Of a stretch of DNA of 64,000 nt, positions 43,101 through 58,100 are shown piece after piece. Source of the stretch: Brachionus manjavacas (lineage: Eukaryota > Rotifera > Eurotatoria > Ploima > Brachionidae); NCBI GenBank assembly GCA_019054805.1, contig JAHQIY010000027.1, positions 858,757-922,756 on the forward strand. The letters run 5' to 3'. The translations under genes were made by a program, and so were the position numbers. The notes below the pieces were generated by a model. It saw nothing but the letters and a program-made list of their open reading frames with translations. It searched no databases and was not told the origin of the DNA. Position 1 is the stretch's first letter, and the number at the start of each line of letters is the position of its first letter.

Positions 43101-46100
43101 TTTTTAGCTACGGAAATAATTAATAGCTCAAATTCATGATCGCTAAAAGTTCTACATGATACAATTTACAAGAGTCCAAAAAGTAAAAAGGACAAGAAAT
43201 TAGGCGACTTCGAAAAAGAGCAAAAAACCCGTTTTTTTACAGTTTTCAAATAGGTTTTATGCAATCAATTTTTCGAATTTTGGAATACCGAAGTTACCAC
43301 TAGAAAGATCTTGAAATTTTCTTGACTTTGGCTTTAACAGATCCAAAAAAGGTCCAAGATTCGAAAAGTTATGCACATGGGAAACTTACAAGTGTTTGCC
43401 AAGGACTCAGTTTTCAAGTCAGTTCAGAATGGTCAATTTTTTAGCTACGGAAATGATTAAAAGCTCAAATTCAAGAACGCAAAAAGTTCTGCATGATATT
43501 ATTTACAGGAGTCATAAAAGTAAAAAGGACAAGAAATTAGGCGACTTCGAAAAAGAGCAAAAAACCCGTTTTTTACAGTTTTCAAATAGGTTTTATGCAA
43601 TCAATTTTTCGAATTTTTGAATACCGAAGTTACCACTAGAAAGATCTTGAAATTTTCTTGACTTTGGCTCTTACAGATCCAAAAAAGGTCCAAGATTCGA
43701 AAAGTTATGCACATGAGAAACAAACAAGTGTTTGCCAAGGACTCAGTTTTCAAGTCACTGCAGAATGGTCTATTTTTTAGCTAGGATAATGATTAATAGC
43801 TCAAATTCATGATCGCAAAAAGTTCTATATGATACAATTTACAAGAGTCCAAAAAGTAAAAAGGACAAGAAATTAGGCGACTTCGAAAAAGAGCAAAAAA
43901 CCCGTTTTTTTACAGTTTTCAAATAGGTTTTATGCAATCAATTTTTCGAATTTTTGAATACCGAAGTTACCACTAGAAAGATCTTGAAATTTTCTTGACT
44001 TTGGCTCTTACAGATCCAAAAAAGGTCCAACATTCGAAAAGTTATGCACATGGGTAACTTACAAGTGTTTGCCAAGGACTCAGTTTTCAAGTCACTGCAG
44101 AATGGTCAATTTTTTAGCTACGATAATGATTAAAAGCTCAAATTTAAGATCGCAAAAAGTTCTACATGATACAATTTACAAGAATCCAAAAAGTAAAAAG
44201 GACAAGAAATTAGGCGACTTCGAAAAAGAGCAAAAAACCCGTTTTTTTACAGTTTTCAAATAGGTTTTATGCAATCAATTTTTCGAATTTTTGAATACCG
44301 AAGTTACCACTAGAAAGATCTTGAAATTTTCTTGACTTTGGCTCTTACAGATCCAAAAAAGGTCCAACATTCGAAAAGTTATGCACATGGGTAACTTACA
44401 AGTGTTTGCCAAGGACTCAGTTTTCAAGTCACTGCAGAATTGTCAATTTTTTAGCTACGGAAATAATTAATAGCTCAAATTCAAGATCGCTAAAAGTTCT
44501 ACATGATACAATTTACAAGAGTCCAAAAAGTAAAAAGGACAAGAAATTAGGCGACTTCGAAAAAGAGCAAAAAACCCGTTTTTTTACAGTTTTCAAATAG
44601 GTTTTATGCAATCAATTTTTCGAATTTTTGAATACCGAAGTTACCACTAGAAAGATCTTGAAATTTTCTTGACTTTGGCTCTTACAGATCCAAAAAAGGT
44701 CCAAGATTCGAAAAGTTATGCACATGGGAAACTTACAAGTGTTTGCCAAGGACTCAGTTTTCAAGTCAGTTCAGAATGGTCAATTTTTTAGCTACGGAAA
44801 TAATTAATAGCTCAAATTCATGATCGCTAAAAGTTCTACATGATACAATTTACAAGAGTCCAAAAAGTAAAAAGGACAAGAAATTAGGCGACTTCGAAAA
44901 AGAGCAAAAAACCCGTTTTTTTACAGTTTTCAAATAGGTTTTATGCAATCAATTTTTCGAATTTTGGAATACCGAAGTTACCACTAGAAAGATCTTGAAA
45001 TTTTCTTGACTTTGGCTTTTACAGATCCAAAAAAGGTCCAAGATTCGAAAAGTTATGCACATGGGAAACTTACAAGTGTTTGCCAAGGACTCAGTTTTCA
45101 AGTCAGTTCAGAATGGTCAATTTTTTAGCTCCGATAATGATTAATAGCTCAAATTCAAGAACGCAAAAAGTTCTGCATGATATTATTTACAGGAGTCATA
45201 AAAGTAAAAAGGACAAGAAATTAGGCGACTTCGAAAAAGAGCAAAAAACCCGTTTTTTTACAGTTTTCAAATAGGTTTTATGCAATCAATTTTTCGAATT
45301 TTTGAATACCGAAGTTACCACTAGAAAGATCTTGAAATTTTCTTGACTTTGGCTCTTACAGATCCAAAAAAGGTCCAAGATTCGAAAAGTTATGCAAATG
45401 GGAAACTTACAAGTGTTTGCCAAGGACTCAGTTTTCAAGTCACTGCAGAATGGTCTATTTTTTAGCTAGGATAATGATTAATAGCTCAAATTCATGATCG
45501 CAAAAAGTTCTACATGATACAATTTACAAGAGTCCAAAAAGTAAAAAGGACAAGAAATTAGGCGACTTCGAAAAAGAGCAAAAAACCCGTTTTTTACAGT
45601 TTTCAAATAGGTTTTATGCAATCAATTTTTCGAATTTTTGAATACCGAAGTTACCACTAGAAAGATCTTGAAATTTTCTTGACTTTGGCTTTAACAGATC
45701 CAAAAAAGGTCCAAGATTCGAAAAGTTATGCACATGGGTAACTTACAAGTGTTTGCCAAGGACTCAGTTTTCAAGTCACTGCAGAATGGTCAATTTTTTA
45801 GCTACGGATAATGATTAATAGCTCAAATTCAAGATCGCAAAAAGTTCTACATGATACAATTTACAGGAGTCCAAAAAGTAAAAAGGACAAGAAATTAGGC
45901 GACTTCGAAAAAGAGCAAAAAACCCGTTTTTTTACAGTTTTCAAATAGGTTTTATGCAATCAATTTTTCGAATTTTTGAATACCGAAGTTACCACTAGAA
46001 AGATCTTGAAATTTTCTTGACTTTGGCTCTTACAGATCCAAAAAAGGTCCAACATTCGAAAAGTTATGCACATGGGTAACTTACAAGTGTTTGCCAAGGA

Positions 46101-49100
46101 CTCAGTTTTCAAGTCACTGCAGAATGGTCTATTTTTTAGCTACGATAATAATTAATAGCTCAAATTCAAGAGCGCAAAAAGTTCTACATGATACAATTTA
46201 CAAGAGTCCAAAAAGTAAAAAGGACAAGAAATTAGGCGACTTCGAAAAAGAGCAAAAAACCCGTTTTTTACAGTTTTCAAATAGGTTTTATGCAATCAAT
46301 TTTTCGAATTTTTGAATACCGAAGTTACCACTAGAAAGATCTTGAAATTTTCTTGACTTTGGCTCTTACAGATCCAAAAAAGGTCCAACATTCGAAAAGT
46401 TATGCACATGGGTAACTTATAAGTTTTTGCAAAGGACTCAGTTTTCAAGTAAGTTCAGAATTGTCAATTTTTTAGCTACGGAAATAATTAATAGCTCAAA
46501 TTCATGATCGCTAAAAGTTCTACATGATACAATTTACAAGAGTCCAAAAAGTAAAAAGGACAAGAAATTAGGCGACTTCGAAAAAGAGCAAAAAACCCGT
46601 TTTTTACAGTTTTCAAATAGGTTTTATGCAATCAATTTTTCGAATTTTGGAATACCGAAGTTACCACTAGAAAGATCTTGAAATTTTCTTGACTTTGGCT
46701 TTTACAGATCCAAAAAAGGTCCAAGATTCGAAAAGTTATGCACATGGGAAACTTACAAGTGTTTGCCAAGGACTCAGTTTTCAAGTCACTGCAGAATGGT
46801 AAATTTTTTTGCTAGGGAAATGATTAATAGCTCAAATTCAAGAACGCAAAAAGTTCTGCATGATATTATTTACAGGAGTCATAAAAGTAAAAAGGACAAG
46901 AAATTAGGCGACTTCGAAAAAGAGCAAAAAACCCGTTTTTTTACAGTTTTCAAATAGGTTTTATGCAATCAATTTTTCGAATTTTGGAATACCGAAGTTA
47001 CCACTAGAAAGATCTTGAAATTTTCTTGACTTTGGCTTTTACAGATCCAAAAAAGGTCCAAGATTCGAAAAGTTATGCACATGGGAAACTTACAAGTGTT
47101 TGCCAAGGACTCAGTTTTCAAGTCACTGCAGAATGGTCAATTTTTTAGCTAGGATAATGATTAATAGCTCAAATTCAAGAACGCAAAAAGTTCTACATGA
47201 TACAATTTACAAGAGTCCAAAAAGTAAAAAGGACAAGAAATTAGGCGACTTCGAAAAAGAGCAAAAAACCCGTTTTTTTACAGTTTTCAAATAGGTTTTA
47301 TGCAATCAATTTTTCGAATTTTTGAATACCGAAGTTACCACTAGAAAGATCTTGAAATTTTCTTGACTTTGGCTCTTACAGATCCAAAAAAGGTCCAACA
47401 TTCGAAAAGTTATGCACATGGGTAACTTACAAGTGTTTGCCAAGGACTCAGTTTTCAAGTCACTGCAGAATGGTCAATTTTTTAGCTACGATAATGATTA
47501 ATAGCTCAAATTCAAGAACGCAAAAAGTTCTACATGATACAATTTACAAGAGTCCAAAAAGTAAAAAGGACAAGAAATTAGGCGACTTCGAAAAAGAGCA
47601 AAAAACCCGTTTTTTACAGTTTTCAAATAGGTTTTATGCAATCAATTTTTCGAATTTTGGAATACCGAAGTTACCACTAGAAAGATCTTGAAATTTTCTT
47701 GACTTTGGCTCTTACAGATCCAAAAAAGGTCCAACATTCGAAAAGTTATGCACATGGGTAACTTACAAGTGTTTGCCAAGGACTCAGTTTTCAAGTCACT
47801 GCAGAATGGTCAATTTTTTAGCTACGATAATGATTAATAGCTCAAATTCAAGAGCGCAAAAAGTTCTACATGATACAATTTACAAGAGTCCAAAAAGTAA
47901 AAAGGACAAGAAATTAGGCGACTTCGAAAAAGAGCAAAAAACCCGTTTTTTTACAGTTTTCAAATAGGTTTTATGCAATCAATTTTTCGAATTTTTGAAT
48001 ACCGAAGTTACCACTAGAAAGATCTTGAAATTTTCTTGACTTTGGCTTTTACAGATCCAAAAAAGGTCCAAGATTCGAAAAGTTATGCACATGGGAAACT
48101 TACAAGTGTTTGCCAAGGACTCAGTTTTCAAGTCACTGCAGAATGGTCAATTTTTTAGCTACGGAAATGATTAATAGCTCAAATTCATGATCGCTAAAAG
48201 TTCTACATGATACAATTTACAAGAATCCAAAAAGTAAAAAGGACAAGAAATTAGGCGACTTCGAAAAAGAGCAAAAAACCCGTTTTTTTACAGTTTTCAA
48301 ATAGGTTTTATGCAATCAATTTTTCGAATTTTTGAATACCGAAGTTACCACTAGAAAGATCTTGAAATTTTCTTGACTTTGGCTCTTACAGATCCAAAAA
48401 AGGTCCAACATTCGAAAAGTTATGCACATGGGTAACTTACAAGTGTTTGCCAAGGACTCAGTTTTCAAGTCACTGCAGAATGGTCAATTTTTTAGCTACG
48501 GAAATGATTAAAAGCTCAAATTCATGATCGCAAAAAGTTCTACATGATACAATTTACAAGAATCCAAAAAGTAAAAAGGACAAGAAATTAGGCGACTTCG
48601 AAAAAGAGCAAAAAACCCGTTTTTTACAGTTTTCAAATAGGTTTTATGCAATCAATTTTTCGAATTTTGGAATACCGAAGTTACCACCAGAAAGATCTTG
48701 AAAATTTCTTGACTTTGGCTATTACAGATCCAAAAAAGGTCCAAGATTCGAAAAGTTATGCACATGGGTAACTTACAAGTGTTTGCCAAGGACTCAGTTT
48801 TCAAGTCACTGCAGAATGGTCTATTTTTTAGCTAGGATAATGATTAATAGCTCAAATTCATGATCGCAAAAAGTTCTACATGATACAATTTACAAGAGTC
48901 CAAAAAGTAAAAAGGACAAGAAATTAGGCGACTTCGAAAAAGAGCAAAAAACCCGTTTTTTACAGTTTTCAAATAGGTTTTATGCAATCAATTTTTCGAA
49001 TTTTTGAATACCGAAGTTACCACTAGAAAGATCTTGAAATTTTCTTGACTTTGGCTCTTACAGATCCAAAAAAGGTCCAAGATTCGAAAAGTTATGCACA

Positions 49101-52100
49101 TGGGTAACTTACAAGTGTTTGCCAAGGACTCAGTTTTCAAGTCACTGCAGAATGGTCAATTTTTTAGCTACGATAATGATTAAAAGCTCAAATTTAAGAT
49201 CGCAAAAAGTTCTACATGATACAATTTACAAGAATCCAAAAAGTAAAAAGGACAAGAAATTAGGCGACTTCGAAAAAGAGCAAAAAACCCGTTTTTTACA
49301 GTTTTCAAATAGGTTTTATGCAATCAATTTTTCGAATTTTTGAATACCGAAGTTACCACTAGAAAGATCTTGAAATTTTCTTGACTTTGGCTTTAACAGA
49401 TCCAAAAAAGGTCCAAGATTCGAAAAGTTATGCACATGGGTAACTTACAAGTGTTTGCCAAGGACTCAGTTTTCAAGTCACTGCAGAATTGTCAATTTTT
49501 TAGCTACGGAAATAATTAATAGCTCAAATTCATGATCGCTAAAAGTTCTACATGATACAATTTACAAGAGTCCAAAAAGTAAAAAGGACAAGAAATTAGG
49601 CGACTTCGAAAAAGAGCAAAAAACCCGTTTTTTTACAGTTTTCAAATAGGTTTTATGCAATCAATTTTTCGAATTTTGGAATACCGAAGTTACCACTAGA
49701 AAGATCTTGAAATTTTCTTGACTTTGGCTCTTACAGATCCAAAAAAGGTCCAAGATTCGAAAAGTTATGCACATGGGTAACTTACAAGTGTTTGCCAAGG
49801 ACTCAGTTTTCAAGTCACTGCAGAATGGTCAATTTTTTAGCTACGATAATGATTAATAGCTCAAATTCAAGAGCGCAAAAAGTTCTACATGATACAATTT
49901 ACAAGAGTCCAAAAAGTAAAAAGGACAAGAAATTAGGCGACTTCGAAAAAGAGCAAAAAACCCGTTTTTTTACAGTTTTCAAATAGGTTTTATGCAATCA
50001 ATTTTTCGAATTTTGGAATACCGAAGTTACCACTAGAAAGATCTTGAAATTTTCTTGACTTTGGCTCTTACAGATCCAAAAAAGGTCCAAGATTCGAAAA
50101 GTTATGCACATGGGTAACTTACAAGTGTTTGCCAAGGACTCAGTTTTCAAGTCACTGCAGAATGGTCAATTTTTTAGCTAGGATAATGATTAATAGCTCA
50201 AATTCAAGAACGCAAAAAGTTCTGCATGATATTATTTACAGGAGTCAAAAAAGTAAAAAGGACAAGAAATTAGGCGACTTCGAAAAAGAGCAAAAAACCC
50301 GTTTTTTTACAGTTTTCAAATAGGTTTTATGCAATCAATTTTTCGAATTTTTGAATACCGAAGTTACCACTAGAAAGATCTTGAAATTTTCTTGACTTTG
50401 GCTTTTACAGATCCAAAAAAGGTCCAAGATTCGAAAAGTTATGCACATGGGTAACTTACAAGTGTTTGCCAAGGACTCAGTTTTCAAGTCACTGCAGAAT
50501 GGTCAATTTTTTAGCTAGGATAATGATTAATAGCTCAAATTCAAGAACGCAAAAAGTTCTGCATGATAATATTTACAGGAGTCATAAAAGTAAAAAGGAC
50601 AAGAAATTAGGCGACTTCGAAAAAGAGCAAAAAACCCGTTTTTTTACAGTTTTCAAATAGGTTTTATGCAATCAATTTTTCGAATTTTGGAATACCGAAG
50701 TTACCACTAGAAAGATCTTGAAATTTTCTTGACTTTGGCTTTTACAGATCCAAAAAAGGTCCAAGATTCGAAAAGTTATGCACATGGGAAACTTACAAGT
50801 GTTTGCCAAGGACTCAGTTTTCAAGTCACTGCAGAATGGTCAATTTTTTAGCTACGATAATGATTAATAGCTCAAATTCAAGAACGCAAAAAGTTCTGCA
50901 TGATATAATTTACAAGAGTCCAAAAAGTAAAAAGGACAAGAAATTAGGCGACTTCGAAAAAGAGAAAAAAACCCGTTTTTTACAGTTTTCAAATAGGTTT
51001 TATGCAATCAATTTTTCGAATTTTGGAATACCGAAGTTACCACTAGAAAGATCTTGAAATTTTCTTGACTTTGGCTCTTACAGATCCAAAAAAGGTCCAA
51101 GATTCGAAAAGTTATGCACATGGGAAACTTACAAGTGTTTGCCAAGGACTCAGTTTTCAAGTCACTGCAGAATGGTCAATTTTTTAGCTACGGATAATGA
51201 TTAATAGCTCAAATTCAAGAGCGCAAAAAGTTCTACATGATACAATTTACAAGAGTCCAAAAAGTAAAAAGGACAAGAAATTAGGCGACTTCGAAAAAGA
51301 GCAAAAAACCCGTTTTTTTACAGTTTTCAAATAGGTTTTATGCAATCAATTTTTCGAATTTTGGAATACCGAAGTTACCACTAGAAAGATCTTGAAATTT
51401 TCTTGACTTTGGCTCTTACAGATCCAAAAAAGGTCCAAGATTCGAAAAGTTATGCACATGGGAAACTTACAAGTGTTTGCCAAGGACTCAGTTTTCAAGT
51501 CACTGCAGAATGGTCAATTTTTTAGCTAGGATAATGATTAATAGCTCAAATTCAAGAACGCAAAAAGTTCTGCATGATATTATTTACAGGAGTTATAAAA
51601 GTAAAAAGGACAAGAAATTAGGCGACTTCGAAAAAGAATAAAAGACCCGTTTTTTTACAGTTTTCAAATAGGTTTTATGCAATCAATTTTTCGAATTCTG
51701 GAATACCGAAGTTACCTCTAGAAAGATCTTGAAATTTTATTAACTTTGGCTTTTACAGATCCAAAAAAGGTCCAAGATTCGAAAAGTTATGCTCATGGGT
51801 AACTTACAAGTGTTTGCCAAGGACTCAGTTTTCAAGTCACTGCAGAATGGTCAATTTTTTAGCTACGATAATGATTAAAAGCTCAAATTCAAGAACGCAA
51901 AAAGTTCTACATGATACAATTTACAGGAGTCATAAAAGTAAAAAGAACAAGAAATTAGGCGACTTCGAAAAAGAGCAAAAAACCGGTTTTTTTATAGTTT
52001 TCAAATAGGTTTTATGCAATCAATTTTTCGAAATTTGGAATACCTTAGTTACCACTAGAAAGATCTTGAAATTTTCTTGACTTTGGCTCTTACAGATCCA

Positions 52101-55100
52101 AAAAAGGTCCAAGATTCGAAAAGTTATGCACATGGGAAACTTACAAGTGTTTGCCAAGGACTCAGTTTTCAAGTCACTGCAGAATGGTCAATTTTTTAGC
52201 TACGATAATGATTAATAGCTCAAATTCAAGAACGCAAAAAGTTCTGCATGATATTATTTACAAGAATCCAAAAAGTAAAAAGGACAAGAAATTAGGCGAC
52301 TTCGAAAAAGAGCAAAAAACCCGTTTTTTTACAGTTTTCAAATAGGTTTTATGCAATCAATTTTTCGAATTTTTGAATACCGAAGTTACCACTAGAAAGA
52401 TCTTGAAATTTTCTTGACTTTGGCTCTTACAGATCCAAAAAAGGTCCAAGATTCGAAAAGTTATGCACATGGGAAACAAACAAGTGTTTGCCAAGGACTC
52501 AGTTTTCAAGTCACTGCAGAATGGTCAATTTTTTAGCTACGATAATGATTAATAGCTCAAATTCAAGAACGCAAAAAGTTCTGCATGATATTATTTACAA
52601 GAATCCAAAAAGTAAAAAGGACAAGAAATTAGGCGACTTCGAAAAAGAGCAAAAAACCCGTTTTAATACAGTTTTCAAATAGGTTTTATGCAATCAATTT
52701 TTCGAATTTTTGAATACCGAAATTACCTCTAGAAAGATCTTGAAATTTTTCTGACTTTGGCTTTTACAGATCCAAAAAAGGTCCAAGATTCGAAAAGTTA
52801 TGCACATGGGTAACTTACAAGTGTTTGCCAAGGACTCAGTTTTCAAGTCACTGCAGAATGGTCAATTTTTTAGCTACGATAATGATTAATAGCTCAAATT
52901 CAAGAACGCAAAAAGTTCTGCATGATAATATTTACAGGAGTCATAAAAGTAAAAAGGACAAGAAATTAGGCGACTTCGAAAAAGAGCAAAAAACCCGTTT
53001 TTTACAGTTTTCAAATAGGTTTTATGCAATCAATTTTTCGAATTTTGGAATACCGAAGTTACCACTAGAAAGATCTTGAAATTTTCTTGACTTTGGCTTT
53101 TACAGATCCAAAAAAGGTCCAAGATTCGAAAAGTTATGCACATGGGAAACTTACAAGTGTTTGCCAAGGACTCAGTTTTCAAGTCACTGCAGAATGGTCA
53201 ATTTTTTAGCTAGGATAATGATTAATAGCTCAAATTCAAGAACGCAAAAAGTTCAGCATGATATTATTTACAAGAATCCAAAAAGTAAAAAGGACAAGAA
53301 ATTAGGCGACTTCGAAAAAGAGCAAAAAACCCGTTTTAATACAGTTTTCAAATAGGTTTTATGCAATCAATTTTTCGAATTTTTGAATACCGAAATTACC
53401 TCTAGAAAGATCTTGAAATTTTTCTGACTTTGGCTTTTACAGATCCAAAAAAGGTCCAAGATTCGAAAAGTTATGCACATGGGAAACAAACAAGTGTTTG
53501 CCAAGGACTCAGTTTTCAAGTCACTGCAGAATGGTCAATTTTTTAGCTACGATAATGATTAATAGCTCAAATTCAAGAACGCAAAAAGTTCTGCATGATA
53601 ATATTTACAGGAGTCATAAAAGTAAAAAGGACAAGAAATTAGGCGACTTCGAAAAAGAGCAAAAAACCCGTTTTTTACAGTTTTCAAATAGGTTTTATGC
53701 AATCAATTTTTCGAATTTTGGAATACCGAAGTTACCACTAGAAAGATCTTGAAATTTTCTTGACTTTGGCTTTTACAGATCCAAAAAAGGTCCAAGATTC
53801 GAAAAGTTATGCTCATGGGAAACTTACAAGTGTTTGCCAAGGACTCAGTTTTCAAGTCACTGCAGAATGGTCAATTTTTTAGCTACGATAATGATTAATA
53901 GCTCAAATTCAAGAGCGCAAAAAGTTCTACATGATACAATTTACAAGAGTCCAAAAAGTAAAAAGGACAAGAAATTAGGCGACTTCGAAAAAGAGCAAAA
54001 AACCCGTTTTTTTACAGTTTTCAAATAGGTTTTATGCAATCAATTTTTCGAATTTTGGAATACCTAAGTTACCACTAGAAAGATCTTGAAATTTTCTTGA
54101 CTTTGGCTTTTACAGATCCAAAAAAAGTCCAAGATTCGAAAAGTTATGCACATGGGAAACTTACAAGTGTTTGCCAAGGACTCAGTTTTCAAGTCACTGC
54201 AGAATGGTCAATTTTTTAGCTAGGATAATGATTAATAGCTCAAATTCAAGAACGCAAAAAGTTCTGCATGATATTATTTACAAGAATCCAAAAAGTAAAA
54301 AGGACAAGAAATTAGGCGACTTCGAAAAAGAGCTAAAAACCCGTTTTTTTACAGTTTTCAAATAGGTTTTATGCAATCAATTTTTCGAATTTTGGAATAC
54401 CTAAGTTACCACTAGAAAGATCTTGATATTTTTCTTGACTTTGGCTTTTACAGATCCAAAAAAGGTCCAAGATTCGAAAAGTTATGCACATGGGAAACTT
54501 GCAAGTGTTTGCCAAGGACTCAGTTTTCAAGTCACTGCAGAATGGTCAATTTTTTAGCTACGATAATGATTAATAGCTCAAATTCAAGAACGCAAAAAGT
54601 TCTGCATGATAATATTTACAGGAGTCATAAAAGTAAAAAGGACAAGAAATTAGGCGACTTCGAAAAAGAGCAAAAAACCCGTTTTTTACAGTTTTCAAAT
54701 AGGTTTTATGCAATCAATTTTTCGAATTTTGGAATACCGAAGTTACCACTAGAAAGATCTTGAAATTTTCTTGACTTTGGCTTTTACAGATCCAAAAAAG
54801 GTCCAAGATTCGAAAAGTTATGCACATGGGAAACTTACAAGTGTTTGCCAAGGACTCAGTTTTCAAGTCACTGCAGAATGGTCAATTTTTTAGCTACGAT
54901 AATGATTAATAGCTCAAATTCAAGAACGCAAAAAGTTCTGCATGATATTATTTACAGGAGTCATAAAAGTAAAAAGGACAAGAAATTAGGCGACTTCGAA
55001 AAAGAGCAAAAAACCCGTTTTTTTACAGTTTTCAAATAGGTTTTATGCAATCAATTTTTCGAATTTTGGAATACCGAAGTTACCACTAGAAAGATCTTGA

Positions 55101-58100
55101 AATTTTCTTGACTTTGGCTTTTACAGATCCAAAAAAGGTCCAAGATTCGAAAAGTTATGCACATGGGAAACAAACAAGTGTTTGCCAAGGACTCAGTTTT
55201 CAAGTCACTGCAGAATGGTCAATTTTTTAGCTACGATAATGATTAATAGCTCAAATTCAAGAACGCAAAAAGTTCTGCATGATATTATTTACAAGAATCC
55301 AAAAAGTAAAAAGGACAAGAAATTAGGCGACTTCGAAAAAGAGCAAAAAACCCGTTTTTTACAGTTTTCAAATAGGTTTTATGCAATCAATTTTTCGAAT
55401 TTTGGAATACCGAAGTTACCACCAGAAAGATCTTGAAATTTTCTTGACTTTGGCTTTTACAGATCCAAAAAAGGTCCAAGATTCGAAAAGTTATGCACAT
55501 GGGTAACTTACAAGTGTTTGCCAAGGACTCAGTTTTCAAGTCACTGCAGAATGGTCAATTTTTTAGCTAGGATAATGATTAATAGCTCAAATTCAAGAAC
55601 GCAAAAAGTTCTACATGAAACAATTTACAAGAGTCCAAAAAGTAAAAAGGACAAGAAATTAGGCGACTTCGAAAAAGAGCAAAAAACCCGTTTTTTTACA
55701 GTTTTCAAATAGGTTTTATGCAATCAATTTTTCGAATTTTGGAATACCGAAGTTACCACTAGAAAGATCTTGAAATTTTCTTGACTTTGGCTTTTACAGA
55801 TCCAAAAAAGGTCCAAGATTCGAAAAGTTATGCACATGGGAAACTTACAAGTGTTTGCCAAGGACTCAGTTTTCAAGTCACTGCAGAATGGTCAATTTTT
55901 TAGCTACGATAATGATTAATAGCTCAAATTCAAGAACGCAAAAAGTTCTGCATGATATTATTTACAAGAATCCAAAAAGTAAAAAGGACAAGAAATTAGG
56001 GGACTTCGAAAAAGAGCAAAAAACCCGTTTTTTACAGTTTTCAAATAGGTTTTATGCAATCAATTTTTCGAATTTTGGAATACCGAAGTTACCACTAGAA
56101 AGATCTTGAAATTTTCTTGACTTTGGCTATTACAGATCCAAAAAAGGTCCAAGATTCGAAAAGTTATGCACATGGGTAACTTACAAGTGTTTGCCAAGGA
56201 CTCAGTTTTCAAGTCACTGCAGAATGGTCAATTTTTTAGCTACGATAATGATTAATAGCTCAAATTCAAGAACGCAAAAAGTTCTACATGATACAATTTA
56301 CAAGAGTCCAAAAAGTAAAAAGGACAAGAAATTAGGCGACTTCGAAAAAGAGCAAAAAACCCGTTTTTTTACAGTTTTCAAATAGGTTTTATGCAATCAA
56401 TTTTTCGAATTTTGGAATACCGAAGTTACCACTAGAAAGATCTTGAAATTTTCTTGACTTTGGCTTTTACAGATCCAAAAAAGGTCCAAGATTCGAAAAG
56501 TTATGCACATGGGAAACTTACAAGTGTTTGCCAAGGACTCAGTTTTCAAGTCACTGCAGAATGGTCAATTTTTTAGCTACGGAAATGATTAAAAGCTCAA
56601 ATTCAAGATCGCAAAAAGTTCTACATGATACAATTTACAAGAGTCCAAAAAAAAAAATGGACAAGAAATTAGGCGACTTCGAAAAAGAGCAAAAAACCCG
56701 TTTTTTTACAGTTTTCAAATAGGTTTTATGCAATCAATTTTTCGAATTTTGGAATACCGAAGTTACCACTAGAAAGATCTTGAAATTTTCTTGACTTTGG
56801 CTCTTACAGATCCAAAAAAGGTCCAAGATTTGAAAAGTTATGCTCATGGGAAACTTACAAGTGTTTGCTAAGGACTCAGTTTTCAAGTCACTTCAGAATT
56901 GTCAATTTTTTAGCTACGGAAATGATTAAAAGCTCAAATTCAAGATCGCAAAAAGTTCTACATGATACAATTTACAGGAGTCATAAAAGTAAAAAGAACA
57001 AGAAATTAGGCGACTTCGAAAAAGAGCAAAAAACCCGTTTTAATACAGTTTTCAAATAGGTTTTATGCAATCAATTTTTCGAATTTTGGAATACCGAAGT
57101 TACCACTAGAAAGATCTTGAAATTTTCTTGACTTTGGCTTTTACAGATCCAAAAAAGGTCCAAGATTCGAAAAGTTATGCACATGGGAAACTTACAAGTG
57201 TTTGCCAAGGACTCAGTTTTCAAGTCACTGCAGAATGGTCAATTTTTTAGCTAGGATAATGATTAATAGCTCAAATTCAAGAACGCAAAAAGTTCTGCAT
57301 GATATTATTTACAGGAGTCTTAAAAGTAAAAAGGACAAGAAATTAGGCGACTTCGAAAAAGAGCAAAAAACCCGTTTTTTTACAGTTTTCAAATAGGTTT
57401 TATGCAATCAATTTTTCGAATTTTTGAATACCGAAGTTACCACTAGAAAGATCTTGAAATTTTCTTTACTTTGGCTTTTACAGATCCAAAAAAGGTCCAA
57501 GATTCGAAAAGTTATGCACATGGGAAACTTACAAGTGTTTGCCAAGGACTCAGTTTTCAAGTCACTGCAGAATGGTCAATTTTTTAGCTAGGATAATGAT
57601 TAATAGCTCAAATTCAAGAACGCAAAAAGTTCTGCATGATATAATTTACAGGAGTCATAAAAGTAAAAAGGACAAGAAATTAGGCGACTTCGAAAAAGAG
57701 CAAAAAACCCGTTTTTTTACAGTTTTCAAATAGGTTTTATGCAATCAATTTTTCGAATTTTGGAATACCGAAGTTACCACTAGAAAGATCTTGAAATTTT
57801 CTTGACTTTGGCTTTTACAGATCCAAAAAAGGTCCAAGATTCGAAAAGTTATGCACATGGGAAACTTACAAGTGTTTGCCAAGGACTCAGTTTTCAAGTC
57901 ACTGCAGAATGGTCAATTTTTTAGCTAGGATAATGATTAATAGCTCAAATTCAAGAACGCAAAAAGTTCTGCATGATATTATTTACAGGAGTCTTAAAAG
58001 TAAAAAGGACAAGAAATTAGGCGACTTCGAAAAAGAGCAAAAAACCCGTTTTTTTACAGTTTTCAAATAGGTTTTATGCAATCAATTTTTCGAATTTTGG